A DNA stretch of 38,325 nt, from assembly GCA_013368375.1 (NCBI GenBank), contig JAACJP010000156.1:1-38325 (forward strand), given 5' to 3'. This DNA comes from Tricholomella constricta. Lineage: Eukaryota; Basidiomycota; Agaricomycetes; Agaricales; Lyophyllaceae. Shown piece by piece: positions 19,946 through 33,000 of this stretch (positions are counted from its first letter, which is position 1; each line of letters begins with the position of its first letter). The position numbers and the translations under genes are program-made. Below the pieces are notes generated by a model. The model was not told the origin of the DNA. It was given only the letters and a program-made list of their open reading frames with translations, and did not search any database.

Positions 19946-20925
19946 CTCAACGCTGAAGATACTGTGCCCGACCCATCTGCAATAACACGTACAACAATCA
20001 GGCGCTGCAGCAATCGACGGATGGCTGAATTTACAGTCAGAGTTTCGGAGTAGAGATATCCAGCCAGAATTTGACCGCTGATTCTGTTCATATCATTCAT
20101 CTCGCGTTTTAGCCCTGGCGCGGCCACATTTGATGTGCTATGCTCCGTGCGTCAACCATTTTCATTCCCTTTTGATGCCCCGTCGCCTATGTCCGTTCTC
20201 ATGATTCGCTCGTTTATCATTCCTCTCGTTGTCGACCAATACCACTTTTACCAACACCACACACCACACCACACCGATCCGTCCCACTTGCAGGCATCTT
20301 CTTCCTCTTCAACGCGGGTCGCCTCTCGCTTCACCTCTCCCAACTGCACCAAGCCATCACATACTACACAAAGACCATGGCCTCGCAGGTGCAATATCGG
20401 AACCTTTGCCACATCAGCTTCTGGGAGAGGAGGTCAAGGTTGGGAAGGCGGAGTCAGAGGGGAAGGAGGAAGAGGCGGAAGGTAGAGACATTAAGGAGGA
20501 GCAGGCAGTAGCGAGGGGGGGCAGTGCGGCTTGCTCACGGGTGTTGTAGAAAGAGCGAATGGTGAATATGTGCGTCGATTCTTCGTCTGTCCCTCACCCC
20601 CTCATCCCCTTACCATGCTTCTTCTGCCGTCTAGTGATCGAAATCGATTTATTCATACGGCCTCAGCCTGCGGGCCGCAGAAAGATCACCGCCTCGTGTA
20701 CCATACCCATAAGTCGCCCATCTCGCGCGTCTTGCGTTTATTTCTCACCTTCCTGCCTCTCTCTGCTCTGCTCATTCGAAACCGACATCAGTAATTCAGA
20801 GCAAATCACGGCTGAGACATCTGTGCCCCGTTCGCCCCTCCATTCGACCACTCATGTACTCAAAGTAAGCGACCTGGTGCCGTCTTTGCATTCAATTGAC
20901 TGATATCTTGATCTCTTACCATGCA
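19946..20925. other. Low-complexity, no recognisable gene
   Basis: CT-rich and CA-rich stretches (20230-20340), a GA-rich run (20420-20520) and intron-like CT-tracts. Frames are short and overlapping. Confidence 0.4.
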
Positions 20926-21800
20926 GCCTTTGCACCTGCCTCTGTCCGTTGAACGCCCCTGCACGAGGACAAGGGTGAGTTCAGTGCTTCGCCGAGACGC
21001 GATGTACTCATCTCTTTTTTTTTTCACAGACTTTGCATATACCTACAGCCCTGATAGCCATTGGCGGACGACGGGATTTAAGGTGAGATCCTCGAGGTGA
21101 GTCAATTTAGATGTGTTAAGCCTGACATGCAGCGCGAAGAGAGAGCTACGCCCGGGCGTGGATTTGTGCCGACTTTCGAGTCTGGAGAGCGTCACCTACT
21201 GGGCACAGGTAAGCCTTACCTTGGCCATGCTCCGATTTCGTCTAGCTATCTCTTGTCTTATCCAGTGGTCGATTAATTTCAATGGCTGCTATACGACCTT
21301 CTTGACAGCGACCACGCGCTAATGTTGCACATAAAGATCGGCAGGGGGCTCGGACACTCAAGACGCGCACTCCAATGGACTGTATCTACACGTCTCTTCA
21401 GACTGACATCGATTACGTGGCCTTGCCTCTGCTCGACACTCGAACAAATCGACGTCAATTTTTACGACACACGCAGGGGCGAAGAAATGGCGAGATGCGA
21501 TGTATTTATGGTTGTACAACACAAGCCGGTATCTGTGTGATTTATGACAGTGTGTACGTGTTACTGACTACGGTGGATGTCATAGAACTTTTTCAACGGT
21601 GCAGAAGGGCGCGATCAGGATGCCTGGCTTGCAGATGGGCTTGTTCGGGCACCGTGCGGGGTTATGCACCAAGGAGGACGAGCCGCACGCGTGTGGCGGG
21701 CGAGCAGTTCAATATCGTCAAATATCGTCTCCCGCCTATGGTTTCAACTACTATTCCTAACCTGCGTCGACTGAATCTATGTGGTTAAGTGAAGGAAACA
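20926..21800 (+). pseudogene. Intron-bearing gene relic, copy 1
   Basis: Several exon-like pieces are separated by GT-AG intron-like segments. One of them is 21209-21265 (57 nt, GTAAGC...TTATCCAG) and another ends in a T-run and CACAG near 21029. Sequence from 21209 to about 21560, including the intron and an ACTGACATCGATTAC exon motif, recurs on the minus strand at about 36363-36040. Frames are broken by stops, so I treat it as a relic. The protein family is not recognised. Confidence 0.5.
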
Positions 21801-21844
21801 GTGGCCTGGCGATCTGGGAAGTAAACTAAACTTCGACGCACTAG

Positions 21845-22930
21845 TTAAGAACCAGGATCAAAGGTGATGAAGCGGATAGTCGTGTTTCGTTCAACCTGTA
21901 TCGCGACGGGAAAGTTGCATGAAGATTGCGTGTGGAGGAATAAAGGGCGGTGATCAAGGAGGTGAGTTAGGCAAGGTTTGAACGGAGAAAAACGATGAAA
22001 TAAGAACATACCGAAAATTGGTCGAGTCCATATCACCATAAGTGGAACAGTTGTGCATGATCGACTTCAATAATCGTCGGAGTATACACGTCGATGGCGA
22101 ACTTGTGAATGTGGGTCGATGGCTGCAAACGCAAAGCCCAAACCTAAGAGAGGATGCAGAGCAAGAGTATCGACCGCTGTGAACATGCGCTGAATACCGT
22201 CGTCAACAGAGCATTTGAGCCCAAGCGACAGAATGGCTTGTGCAGGGAAAAGCTGTGAAGCGAAGCGTTGGTCAGATAATGTCGAACGAGAGTTTAATGT
22301 CAAGGTTCGACACGAGGGGAGGCAGTACGCACCAAGAAATGATATCCTCATCGAAAAGGTCCAATTACATAGTCTGTCGTCCACGAATCGCCGTCAGATC
22401 AATGCTTGCCAGTAGTGTCTAGTACTTCTTAGCGCAATGCACACACACGATGTGGAGTAGATCATGTCGCGGTGGCTGTTTGGTAATATATCAGTTCGTG
22501 ACCACCAATCGGGAGTCAAGGTAGAGTCGCACAGCTTACCCTTCGTCTTCAAGGTGATTGAGCCGTCGAATGGGAGCGGCGGCGATGCTGAGAGCTGCGA
22601 GTGGAACGGGGTTGAATTAGTCAGAGTGAAAGGAAAGTGAAGTGAACGAACGCACGTCTATTGTGCTTGATTGTCGACGGGTTACCTACAATCTACGAGA
22701 CGAGTGAGGTAACGTAAAGTATTCGTAAAGGGAAGCCTTGAAACGAAGTGGGACGCAGCAATGAGTTTGTACTTACATTCTCAACAACGCTCTCGCCCAC
22801 CAACCGGTACCTGCCTGTCAAACATGAAAGATTACTAGAAAGCTCACGATGGAAAATGCATCCTCGAACAGTTTTGCCGTCTGAATTGTTGTCGTGCGAG
22901 CGCTTGATTATCCTCGTGAATTATAGAACG
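21845..22930 (-). pseudogene. Minus-strand intron-bearing gene relic
   Basis: A readable exon 22252-22067 (AQAILSLGLKCSVDDGIQ, then HPLLGLGFAFAAIDP) is preceded by an intron-like segment 22332-22253 with GTGCGT donor and CTTCACAG acceptor. Another exon-like piece further upstream ends at a GTAAG near 22539. The frame stops at 22067, and the pieces do not join cleanly upstream. Not recognised; it could be a living gene with unusual introns, but a relic is more likely. Confidence 0.4.
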
Positions 22931-25490
22931 AGCTCAGAACCAGAGTGAGACGTACTTTTCGAGAAGGTAGAACACACGTGCACCGGGGTCATAATTTCTG
23001 CGGAATCTTTGAGAGCAGATCTGCTTATCCGCTAATTGCAATCGTGGTCGTGATTGATGTGTTCCGTCCTGGAATGGTGTGAAATGAGAGGTGGATGCTT
23101 TGGGCGTGGCGCGGTGGGGACGGACTGATCGGTGGCTGTACTACATTCTGCCTGTCAATCCCTCCTCCCGCCCGTCCACCGCCTCTACCTCAGCCTGTTG
23201 ATCACGATCGACACTGCATCTGGTTCCCTCTCACGCTCGTCTCCCTGCTTGGCTGTCCTGCAATCCCTCAAGCCACGCTTGAGCGCCATCCTCAACACCG
23301 ATAGAGACGGTCATATCGATCATGCGGGAGTCAAGGTCGTCTTCGACTTGGAGATCGTGTGCCTTGTTGTGGGCGGATGTGCTGTACGCCGCGAGACTGG
23401 GGTAAACGGCGTGAAGCCGTAAGGATTGCTGGTACGTATCGCCCTTTTCCCTCTCAAATCAATGTACAACTCACAGTTTTTGGCTGGGGCGCAAACTGTT
23501 CGGTAAGGACATTCGAGGAGGCAGCTGATACACGACCACTAAAGGTAGGCATGCCCTCATCTGCTCCTCTACATACTCACTGCTCCTCCACAGGTTCCAC
23601 TGTATCGTCCTCAACTCCTCCAAACGTTGCCCATCCCGCGCCCGCGCCCGTCTGCTGCCCGGATGGATGTCCCTTCCTGACCTCTCCCTGGCATCGACAC
23701 AAGATTTTGCCTCCACTGCTCCCCGCTGCAGCGCCCACCTCCACCGCCGTCACGATCGCACCCACCACCGCAATAATCCAGCCCCTTCCCCCGCCCGCGC
23801 CAGTGCCCCTCACCCAAGCCTTTGTACTCGATTCACCCCTGCGATGGAGGCGCCAATCCTGGTGCATGAGGGGCGTATGTCAGCTGCGGGGGTGTGCCGT
23901 TGGGCTGGGGCGAGGTGTGAAGCAGCTGTTGTCATATCTGATTTTCGTTGTTTTTTCTGTGGTATGTTACACTACTGTCTCCGTCTATTCCCCGTCCGCT
24001 CATCTCCACCTCCACGCACTTCCTCCTCCCTCCTTCCCTATTACACTGCCACCGCTGCAGACCCCCGATATACAGGCGCATCACGCCATTCAATTAAGAC
24101 GACCATCTCCTGCAACTCGGAATACACGACTCGGAACGCAAGACACACTTCCACAGCAGCAGCCGATTGGACAGAGACATGAAGAGGGTGGGTGAGACTG
24201 TAGGGGTGTACCGTCGTCGGGCGCGGCGGTGTATGCGGAGAGGGAGGACCGGGCTGGGGTCACGAGGCTTGTCGACCGCTTGCAATCGGAAACGGAAGCA
24301 TATAGCCGGGGGTTTCGAGGTGCTGGCCTTGAGTATGAGATGGGGAGGGTCATGCGTAACGGAGAGGTGGGGGCGTCGAAAGATGCACGTCTAAGCTGCC
24401 TTGTTCTGGGGTCGAAAGCTGGTGTGTGATATACACACAGCAGATGGACTGACTGGACTGTGGCTCAGCGCTCAACGATCAAGTACATGTATATTTGATT
24501 CTTCAGAACATGCTTTGTCGTGCCGCCTTCGGTCCCGTTTCTCTATTGAGTCTTCTGCTTACCTCCACGCATCGCATATCACAGACCCGCGCGACCCTAC
24601 GGCACCTCAACACACGTGCACAGTCAAAGAATGAATTTGTATTCAGGTCAACTCGATACGAGATACAATTTTAGGGACTCCATGACATGGTGAATATGGC
24701 CTATCTCCTTCCCGCAGCTTGCGCATTGACACATACAGTAATCAAGTGCTGCAGCTATGGGCGGATGGCAGAACCTGCAGTCAGAATCGCATGATAGACA
24801 CGGGGGCATCATTGGTACATTTCGCTTTGTATCTTTCATGAAATAATTTGATCCTACCCCTCCCCCTCGCACTGTCAGTGCGTGCCCCTTCACCTCTTCA
24901 TTCTATCATACTGTGTCATAAACAGCTTGTAATTGAACACTTCAGGCAGCGTATCGGGGCTATAATGGTCCGGCAGCATCAAGACGACGGTGCCGAAGGG
25001 TGGATATATGCTGCCGCGAACAGGCCTTTGCTGTTGGTCTGTCTCGCTTCGTTTGTAGTTGCTCTTTTTCTTTCTTACTCACATGGATCAAATCGACGTG
25101 GGTAGCGGGGGTCGGCGATCGTGGTCCTTCAGTCTCGCTACAGGCCTTCCCCGCAGCTCGGAAAGGTTGAAGTTGGGCCGGCCTTTACGGTGGATCGGGA
25201 AGGCCATTCGAGGTCGGTGGATCGATGGATCAGGTAGGGATTTGGGAAAGGCATTTTGAGATCGCGCGGGGACATGAGAAGTGGCAGAGCATTGGATAGA
25301 CCATGGGGTCTTCTCCACTCGCTGCTCCTTACAGTCACGATCACAAGTAATGTTGTTTGTCCCACTATCCCCTGGACAGTTTCGCCATCATCATCTTTCC
25401 GCAGGGCAGTCAAACACGAAAATCACGATCAGGTGGAGACGGAAGGATGGGCACATCGACGAGAGAGCAAGCAAAAGTAAGCATCCGTGG
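22931..25490. other. Mixed low-complexity and gene-like relics, nothing intact
   Basis: 23130-24150 is CT-rich with short Pro/Ser/Thr frames and contains a phrase (CTGATCGGTGGCTGTAC) shared with 19366 and, in variant form, 33012. At 24220-24390 a plus frame reads AEREDRAGVTRLVDRLQSE, then a charged stretch, broken at both ends. At 24640-24850 there is weak similarity to 19950-20060. No complete gene is supported. Confidence 0.4.
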
Positions 25491-25499
25491 GTCCTCTTC

Positions 25500-26160
25500 T
25501 CAAACTCCTGAAACATTCTGATTCCAGGTTGCGCTGTTTGTTCTCCCGCCACCCTACATACGAGACGGCGAATACTGTGCAGGCCGCAGAGATCGTGCGT
25601 CTCTCATATCACAAGCACCATCCCGCGACGTCTGGCCATTGCTACATCCCCCCTCACACTACAAGCCACCGACGCCTCGAGCGCGGATCCTCGCGCACTA
25701 TCGTCTACACCACGTGTTGCGCATTCCACGGCTTCAAGATGGAACTCTCGCATGGAAATGCAGGAATGGAATTGCGAAAGCTTGGACCATTGGCTGGGGA
25801 AAAATTGTGAGTAAAGCTTTCTGGTAGATCGAGTGGGGACTTGGAAGCTGAGAGATTGTTTGAAGCGAGCGGGTACATCAGCGAATCCAAGGAGAAGAAG
25901 GAGAAGTTGGAGGAAAGCAGCGTTGAAGAGGAAGAGGAGAAACACGAGGGGACAAGGACATGTACGCGGAAGCTGGGGGGGACGCGCACCTCGCCGCGCG
26001 AGTACGTGCACGCCGACAAGCACGCAGCTGGGCTTGATGACTATGCGGTGAGAATTTGGTCGCGCTCCACCTCGTTGCATGGTATGCTCACGGCTATTTT
26101 GACCAGATGGAGAGGAGCACGCTGCGTCGCCGCCTCTTCCTATGAAGCACCTCACCCGAA
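25500..26160 (+). pseudogene. Gene relic with charged coiled region
   Basis: Two plus-strand pieces in different frames read like consecutive exons. The first (about 25640-25825) includes ILAHYRLHHVLRIPRLQDG and ends IGWGKIVSKAFW. The second (25841-26160) starts with EAERLFEASGYISESKEKK, a Glu-rich stretch and REYVHADKHAAGLDDY. A short slip or deletion near 25825-25840 would join them. An acceptor-like TTCCAG precedes the first. Family not recognised; I infer a dead host gene. Confidence 0.4.
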
Positions 26161-26804
26161 TGGCGAACCCAGCGCCGCACTAACCGGTACACACCCATAA
26201 TTTATCACCCCCTCCTTTTCCATTTCGCGCACCACGGACTGACGTCGATCTCTGGCACTCAGGCTCTTCCTGGTACAACCGAATGACAGGCACTGTGGCT
26301 ATCCTTGACCCGCTGGACACCATTTATTATTCTTAATTGCTCAGCAGCTGCATGGCTTTTGTGTCGTATGTGACGAGGTGCGTCGTCCCACTGTCAAGCT
26401 ATCGAGGAAGCGTAAGTTGACATTGATCTGCTGATTTTCCATACCTTACTTCCCTTGACCCTAGCCTCAATATGTGCACAACGATTGGCATCCGTCGCCA
26501 GCTCGGTGCCTTCCTTGTCGACGCCCACGCCAACTACGCTGCCTTCACTCGCCTCTGCCCCTCTCGCTCCCACACCCGCCGCTTCCCTTATAGACATCCT
26601 TCTCTCCACAACGACAAATCCTTCTCCATCACGCGCACTTCTGCTCCAGTGTCATAATACAAAGTCCACCATTTCTTACAGGGCGCCCTCACTGAGGGTG
26701 CCGCGCACCTCGGACCTTCTTGCTAAGCCTTGAGTCGATCTCAAATATGATACCTTTCCTCATGCACAGCACGGAGTAATATCACACATTATAGTTTTTA
26801 CATT
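26161..26804. other. Spacer with one isolated palindrome
   Basis: Short frames only. Near 26680 a splice-acceptor-like TTCTTACAG is followed directly by the palindrome (GGCGCCCTCACTGAGGGTGC). Confidence 0.5.
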
Positions 26805-27340
26805 GCTACAAGGGAAGCTCGCCAGGCTGCAAGTACTGCGGATGAAGGGGACATGAAGGAGTGCAGGGAAAATTCTGGTTCATCAAGCTGTAATTTTGAT
26901 TCGTAAATAAGAGAGCATCTAACCACGACTGAATAATGCACAGTTCTTCTGTGAAGACCTTAGTATTATGTATTATGGAGACCTTCGAGAACATATTTAC
27001 AGTCTTAAAACAGTTGCTTCACCTCCATTCAGATGGACAATGATCTCTGCGAGATCTGGTGCTGCTATTGCAGTGGAGCAGCCGAGCCCGAAGCCCCGAG
27101 CTTGTGCCCAAACCCAGAAGCCCCAATCACAGAACCCGAAGCCCCGAGCCTGTGCCCACTAAAGCCCAAAGCCCCGATCACATGCACAAAGCCCAAAACC
27201 CGAAGTCCCGATCGCGTGCACAGAACCCGAAGCCCCGCAGTTCTGAGTTCTGAGCCCATGCCCGAAGCCCCCAGCATGTGCCCCAAGCCTGTGCCCCGAG
27301 CCCACGGTGTGCTCCCGGGTTACTTTGGCAGACATGGGCA

Positions 27341-27800
27341 CACCCTCACTGAGGGTGCCATGCACATCTTTCTTACATACCATTCTCCACACATTTGGGG
27401 ACATGTCCAAATTGTGGGCATGAGCACACCCTCACTGAGGGTGCCGTGCATGCATGTCCAAATCAAATGCAAATTGCGGGCATGGGCGCACCCTCACTGA
27501 GGGTGCCATGCATGTCGTTCTGTCTACCATTGTCTACACATTTAGGAACATGTTCAAATTGCGGGCAAGGGCACACCCTCACTGAGGGTGCTGTGTACAC
27601 ATGTCCAAATAAAATGCAAATTGCAGGCATGGGTGCACTCTCACTGAGGGTGCTGTGCATGTCGTTCCATCTACCATTCTGCACACATTTGTGAACATGT
27701 CCAGATTGCAGGCATGGGTGCACCCTCGCTGAGGGTGCCGTGCACATATGTCCAAATAAAATGCAAAATGCAGGCATGGGCACACCCTCACCAAATGAGC
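27341..27800. repeat. Palindromic higher-order tandem array, copy B
   Basis: Copies of CACCCTCACTGAGGGTG or close variants start at 27341, 27427, 27489, 27574, 27636, 27721 and 27783 (the last only a half site). Spacings are 86, 62, 85, 62, 85 and 62 bp, the same 147-bp dimer as in copy A. A further diverged copy is at 27874. Confidence 0.88.
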
Positions 27801-27916
27801 GACAGCTCAAGGAGGTGTGTACTTCTTTTGTTGTGATCCTGACAGGCGGTCAGTTTACTTGCGGGCATAGGCGCACCCTCACTGAGAGTGTCGTGCATAC
27901 ATGTCCAAACAAATAA

Positions 27917-28830
27917 TGCCAGCGAGGCAATGTAAAATTTGATGTGTGGTCTGTTTATTTGATAGCAGAAAAGATGGAGTGAGATGCAAGTCAAATCAAA
28001 CACACCACGCCTGTTTGTTCCCGACAACAAGGCAACGTAAAATCTGATGGCTAGTATTCTGAGCAAGTGCAATAAATTGCGTACGACTTAAGCTGCAAGC
28101 CAAATCAAACGCACCACGCACGTTTGTTCCCGACAATACAAACCCAACGCCAGCAAGGCAACGTAAAGTCTGATGGGTTATTTGTGTAAACGCTAGTATT
28201 CTGAGCAAGTACAATGAATCATGTACAACTTATTATGCCAGAGAGGCAACGTAAAATCTGATGTGCAACACAGGCAGTTTGCGTAAACGCTAGTGTTCTC
28301 AGCAAGTGAAATAAATTACGTACGACTAGTAAACGCACTGCACACAATTAATCCCGACAACACGAATTCCAACGCCAGCGAGGCAACGTAAGATCTGACG
28401 GGCAATTTGTGTTAACGCTAGTATTCTGAGCGAGTACAATAAATTATGTACGACTTGTTATGCCAGCGAGGCAACGTAAAATCTGTTGTGCAACGCGGGC
28501 AGTTTGCGTAAGCGCTAGTTTTCTCAGCAAGTACAATAAATCATGTACGACCAGTAGCATGTTTTTATGAGATGTTGTTTGAGTCTAGCGACACATTTGA
28601 GTGAGCCTTGGCCATACGCAACAACAACTTTCACTGCAATCAAGGTAGCCAATGAGCGACAGGTCAAGGAGGTGTGTACTTCTTTCCTTTTAATTTCGAC
28701 GGACGGTTGGTTTTCTTGCAGGAATGGGCGCACCCTCACTGAGGGTGCTGTGCATACATGTCCAAACAAATGCAAATCAAACCAAATGCCAGTGAGGCAA
28801 TGTAAAATCTGATGTGCGGTCTGTTTATTC
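27917..28830. repeat. Tandem units with 'GCCAGCGAGGCAACGT' core, copy B
   Basis: Units near 27917, 28025, 28149, 28237, 28375, 28470 and 28787 share the same core and the GCAAGTACAATAAATTA tail as those at 8490-9330. No coding capacity is visible. Confidence 0.75.
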
Positions 28831-29144
28831 GATAGCAAGCCAGTATTCTGAGCGAGTATAACTGATCGGACTGGCTACGTACGACCAGCAGCACGCTTTG
28901 ATGAGATGTTTACGTTCCAGCAATGCAATAACTGATGAGCGACGGGTGAAAGCCATTGAAGTCAAGCTCTATGGTGCGTACTTGTTTTGTTGTGATCCTG
29001 ACGGTAAGTTTGCTTGCGTGGATGTTGTTGTGCATGCATGTGCTGATCGCGACGGTTGGCTTTCTTTTGAAGCTCAAGAGGAAAAACGTACGGCTACGTA
29101 CGCTGTCGGGGATTGTTTGATGCTTGACAGACCTTTCGATCCGT

Positions 29145-30095
29145 CTAGTCATTGGCGGGGTGGATAACGGCCCGTTATCCATTCAGATTTTGGACCCGAT
29201 TTTTCTCAAGATTGAAACATGCAATTGAGGTTGTTCCAACAGTAAAATATACACTTTTGCATGTCCTCTAGCTCGCGCACCAATCCGTTTGACGAGATAT
29301 GTATTCTCGGGGGTGCTATGGACCACCGAAAAGAGGGGCAAAAGCGTGGGAAAGTACACTATTGAGTGTCTTCAACGCTTCCACATCCAAGATCCTGGTA
29401 TTGGATGACGTTTGTATATACATTCGATGGCTCGCGCACTTTTCTTTAAGAAAATCGGTGAAGAATTGAGTGAGCTATAGACAATTTTGTGTGACGGTTT
29501 CGGGCGGGTGGCTGATGTGGCTGTGCTAAATCTCCGCTCGGGCGGTTTTCAATTTCTATAATATTTACTACAAGTGCGCCACCCACAAAAAATTTGTGCG
29601 CGCGCTGCGTATTTTGGATCTTCCCTCATCCTAAATTTTTCTGGAGGCGGCGCGGCTGAACTGTTGAAAGGCGTCAGGGATCTTTGTGACCTGGCGCGCG
29701 CGGGCGCGGAAGCGCGCCTCGGCAAATGCCGGCCACCGCCATTCTGGCCCACCCACCATACACTGTGTCGTGCTGATGGGCCTGTTCCCATTGCCTCGAC
29801 TGCCCAGTCCTTTCATACGGTCATAATACACGCCCTCGATGTCCAATGACGAGTTTTGGTCTGATACAAGACATGTAGTGCAATGTCAGTGACTTTCGGT
29901 GGTGGACAAATGACCACCGAGAGCGGCTTTTCTTTATTTCCTTCCAGCTACCACTACTGACCACTTATCCAAATTGAATAAGTGCTATTACTAATGACAT
30001 TCAGTGCTCAAACAATATAATTGCACTGCATACTGCAGCAGCATGCAATGTGTTCCATCAGTTATTTTCCTAATCTCATTTTCACTTGCAGGGCA
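29145..30095. repeat. Repeat block B, second half, start (paralogous to 16550-17480)
   Basis: Begins CTAGTCATTGGCGGGG like 16550 and stays colinear. The hairpin here is TGGATAACGG-C-CCGTTATCCA, a perfect 10-bp stem. The MITE-like segment lies at 29306-29926. The palindrome follows at about 30094, directly after an acceptor-like TTTTCACTTGCAG. Confidence 0.8.
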
Positions 30096-33000
30096 CCCTC
30101 ACTGAGGGTGCCATGTACCTCCGACCTTCTTCACTCAGTCTGTCCTATCATGCATCAAAGCTGTGTGCTACGGTCCTTGTAGCACTTGTTGATATGTTTG
30201 CACTCAACTTAAATATAAATTTTCTTTCCATTCACGCCGCGGTGGGAAGCAGCGTGTTTATATTCAGATTACACTGATTGTGCTAATCAGTAGATAACCA
30301 ATCCCGTACCTACTGTCGATCTAACTCGTTGTCCAGCTGAGTAACCAGCATGCCATAACGGGAGTACCAGGAGTGGGCGTCCCTTTGAGAAGACCTGCCC
30401 TCGCAGTCGTCGCGCAATAACTCTCCTCCGCGCCGCACACTGTAACATGTACCCCAATCCCGCCCGTGCCAATTGCCACTGTACTTTCAACTGCACTCTT
30501 GCGGTAACTCGAGACGACGCGGCAACTTGTGTCCCATTAGCCTTGAGCCTGTCGTGCGTCGCAGTCACTGCTCGATTCGTCAATAATTCTGTGCGATTAA
30601 TCGTAGTCAGTAGCTCGTCTCTACCTAGAGACTCACTTACCTCTCGTCTTCTACAGTCCAGAATATATTTCTCCGTTTGCAGCCCTTCCCTCCCCGCCTA
30701 GTGCGCCGCAAGTTGTTCATTCAAGTCTTGACAAGTCCAGTGGCACCGTATGTCCGTCACGATTCGATGCAGTGTTGAAAGTCAGGGCGGCGCGACTGTC
30801 GTCCATGCGCAGGGTCTGCGGCGCGGCGGTGATGAAAGGTGCCAGCACCGGCTGGTCCGCCTGCTGCTGCCGCTGGTGCGTGGTGGTGGGGAGGGTGTAG
30901 TGACAGTAAAATGGCATGACCATGGGGCCCGCATGCCCGGCATACCCCTTTCCCGTCGCCGCCTAGTACTGCTTGAGCAGAGCGGCATGGTGGGTGTGCT
31001 CGACCCCAACAGCCCGACCCCAATCCCGATTCCCATGCCCATCCCAAGCACCAACCGCCGTGATCTTCACTCCATCCCGCCCCCAGCCTGGCCACCATCG
31101 ACATCACCATCGTCATCGTCATCGTCATCGTCCTGCACACCCCCACCCCACGCCAGTCATCCAACAGCGCCTCCTCAACACCCGCCGGAGCGCCATCGAC
31201 GAGCGTCCCAACCTGCCAGCGTGGGGTAAACCCACCGCACTTTGCCCACCCTGCTGCCCCGCCCCGCCCCAAACTCCACATCCTCCCGATCCTTTTTCCT
31301 TTTCCTTTGCTGTCCCCCTCTGAATCCATCGACGATCACACTACGGGCGCTGGGAACGGAACTCGGAGAGGCTCCGGTGTCGGATTGCGTCGCAGCGTCG
31401 GCGATTACTTACTTACGTAGGAAATGTGCGTTTGGTGGGGAAACGAGATGGACGGTGAGCCGGGGCATGGCTTGTGGCCATGGTAGCGTAATGTAAGCAA
31501 GGAGGACGATAGGGAGGTCGGCTTAAAGCGCAAGAGTGAGGGCGAGGGCGGGGGCGCGAGCGAGGAGCACCGGTGCAGGGGGTAGAAGAAGGGGCTCTGT
31601 TGCCATGGTGGTGGAGGCGGGGGCGACGCCGGGTAGAAATGGGGGCAAAGTTGGTGTCGATGCTGGGACCGAGTGCGTGAAGGATGTCCCAGTTGCGGCG
31701 TGGGTGCGGGCTGGGCAGCGTTTGAAGGTGTTGAGAACGGTGTAATGGAGCTGTGGGGGGGGGAAAGGGGCAGTGAGCGAGCGGAAAATCAGAGGAGGGC
31801 ACGTATCTACCTTGAGCGGTTGCGCCTCGGTGACATATCCTGCCAAACTGTCCTCTCTACAAAGTCTGTGGCCCAGCGAGATTGGTGAGTGGTGCGTTCG
31901 AGAGGGAAAGAGAGAAGCGCACCGGAAGTTTTCCGCAGGATGGCATCCAGGCATGGCTTGTGGGATCGCAGGAGGCCAGGACAGTGAAGACGGTGCATGT
32001 GGTGGGTGACACATCTTTTTCTTGGGGGGCGGGATCCTCGGTGGAAGCGAAATCCCCAGCCCAGCTGCCATCGCCATCGCCATCCGCCCTCCGCCGTTGA
32101 CCTCGCCTTGCGCAATCTCACGCCATCCCCTCTCCGCCAGTCCTCCGAAAGTGCCTCCCCGACCCCCAGGAGCGCTCTCCCAACATCGACGAGCGTCCCA
32201 ATTCGCGGGCCTGGGGTCGCAGTCGCACTCCAGCACAGTAAATAGCCCAGCCCGCCACCCTGCCTCGAACTCCATATGCACCTCCTGTCCCTGTCCCTTC
32301 CCCTCCTTTTCCACCTTTGCCGCCCCCTCTGCATCCACGGACGAACGTATTACGGGTACGCACGGAGAACCAAAACTTGGAGGAGGCCCGGTCGAGTTTG
32401 GTTCCAGGACATGGTCAGGTCGCTCGTTTGACTCGGCAATGGGCGTTTTGGCGAGGGAAGGAGACGGACACTGAGCAGGAGAGGGATTGGCGGTCATGGT
32501 GAGGGAAAGAGCACGCGATAAAGGGGTTTTTGAGCAGTGTTTGTGGCGGGAGTGGCGGCATGGAGAAACGATTCGATGTGATTTTGATGGGCGTCATTGA
32601 TGCTCAGGTGGCGGGGCTGTGAGATCAATGAAGAAGAAGCTGTGCTATAAAACGATGAGCAAAGACGGTTAAATGTCCAGTGACAAGGGCCCGACCTTGC
32701 ACGAATGCCAAAGTGCGATCGATGGTCTTGCCATTATCGCGTGTATGAAGACGCGATGGCAGCGACATTCTCATTCTGTTAGTGGTGACGAACATGAGGT
32801 GATTCAGGTTGAAATTCTGTGAGCGAAGGGAGGTTATGAAATATGTCAGATTTAGAGTAAGAGCAGCACATACCAGAGGCGCAGCGGACAGCGAGGGAAG
32901 TGCGGGCAACGCCGTGTAGAGATCGTCATCGGACTTGTGCCAATCTCCTCGAGGAAGGGCTGAGTCAGTCGCCTGGAGCGATGAGGAGGTGTTACTGAGG

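Larger units (their letters stand above)
26805..29144. repeat. Repeat block B, first half (paralogous to 6841-9638)
   Basis: Same order as block A: TACAAGGGAAGC start at 26807, Pro-coding 'GAAGCCC' stretch (27080-27300), palindrome array (27341-27800), units with the GCCAGCGAGG core (27917-28830) and the LCGAYLFCCDPDG-like frame (about 28960-29090). Unlike copy A it is not interrupted by element 2, so 29090-29150 shows the empty site. Confidence 0.8.

Noticed and set aside
31523..32497. 324-residue minus-strand frame
   Set aside because: GC-rich Pro/Arg/Ser text with overlapping frames on both strands and a repeated segment inside; no domain recognised.
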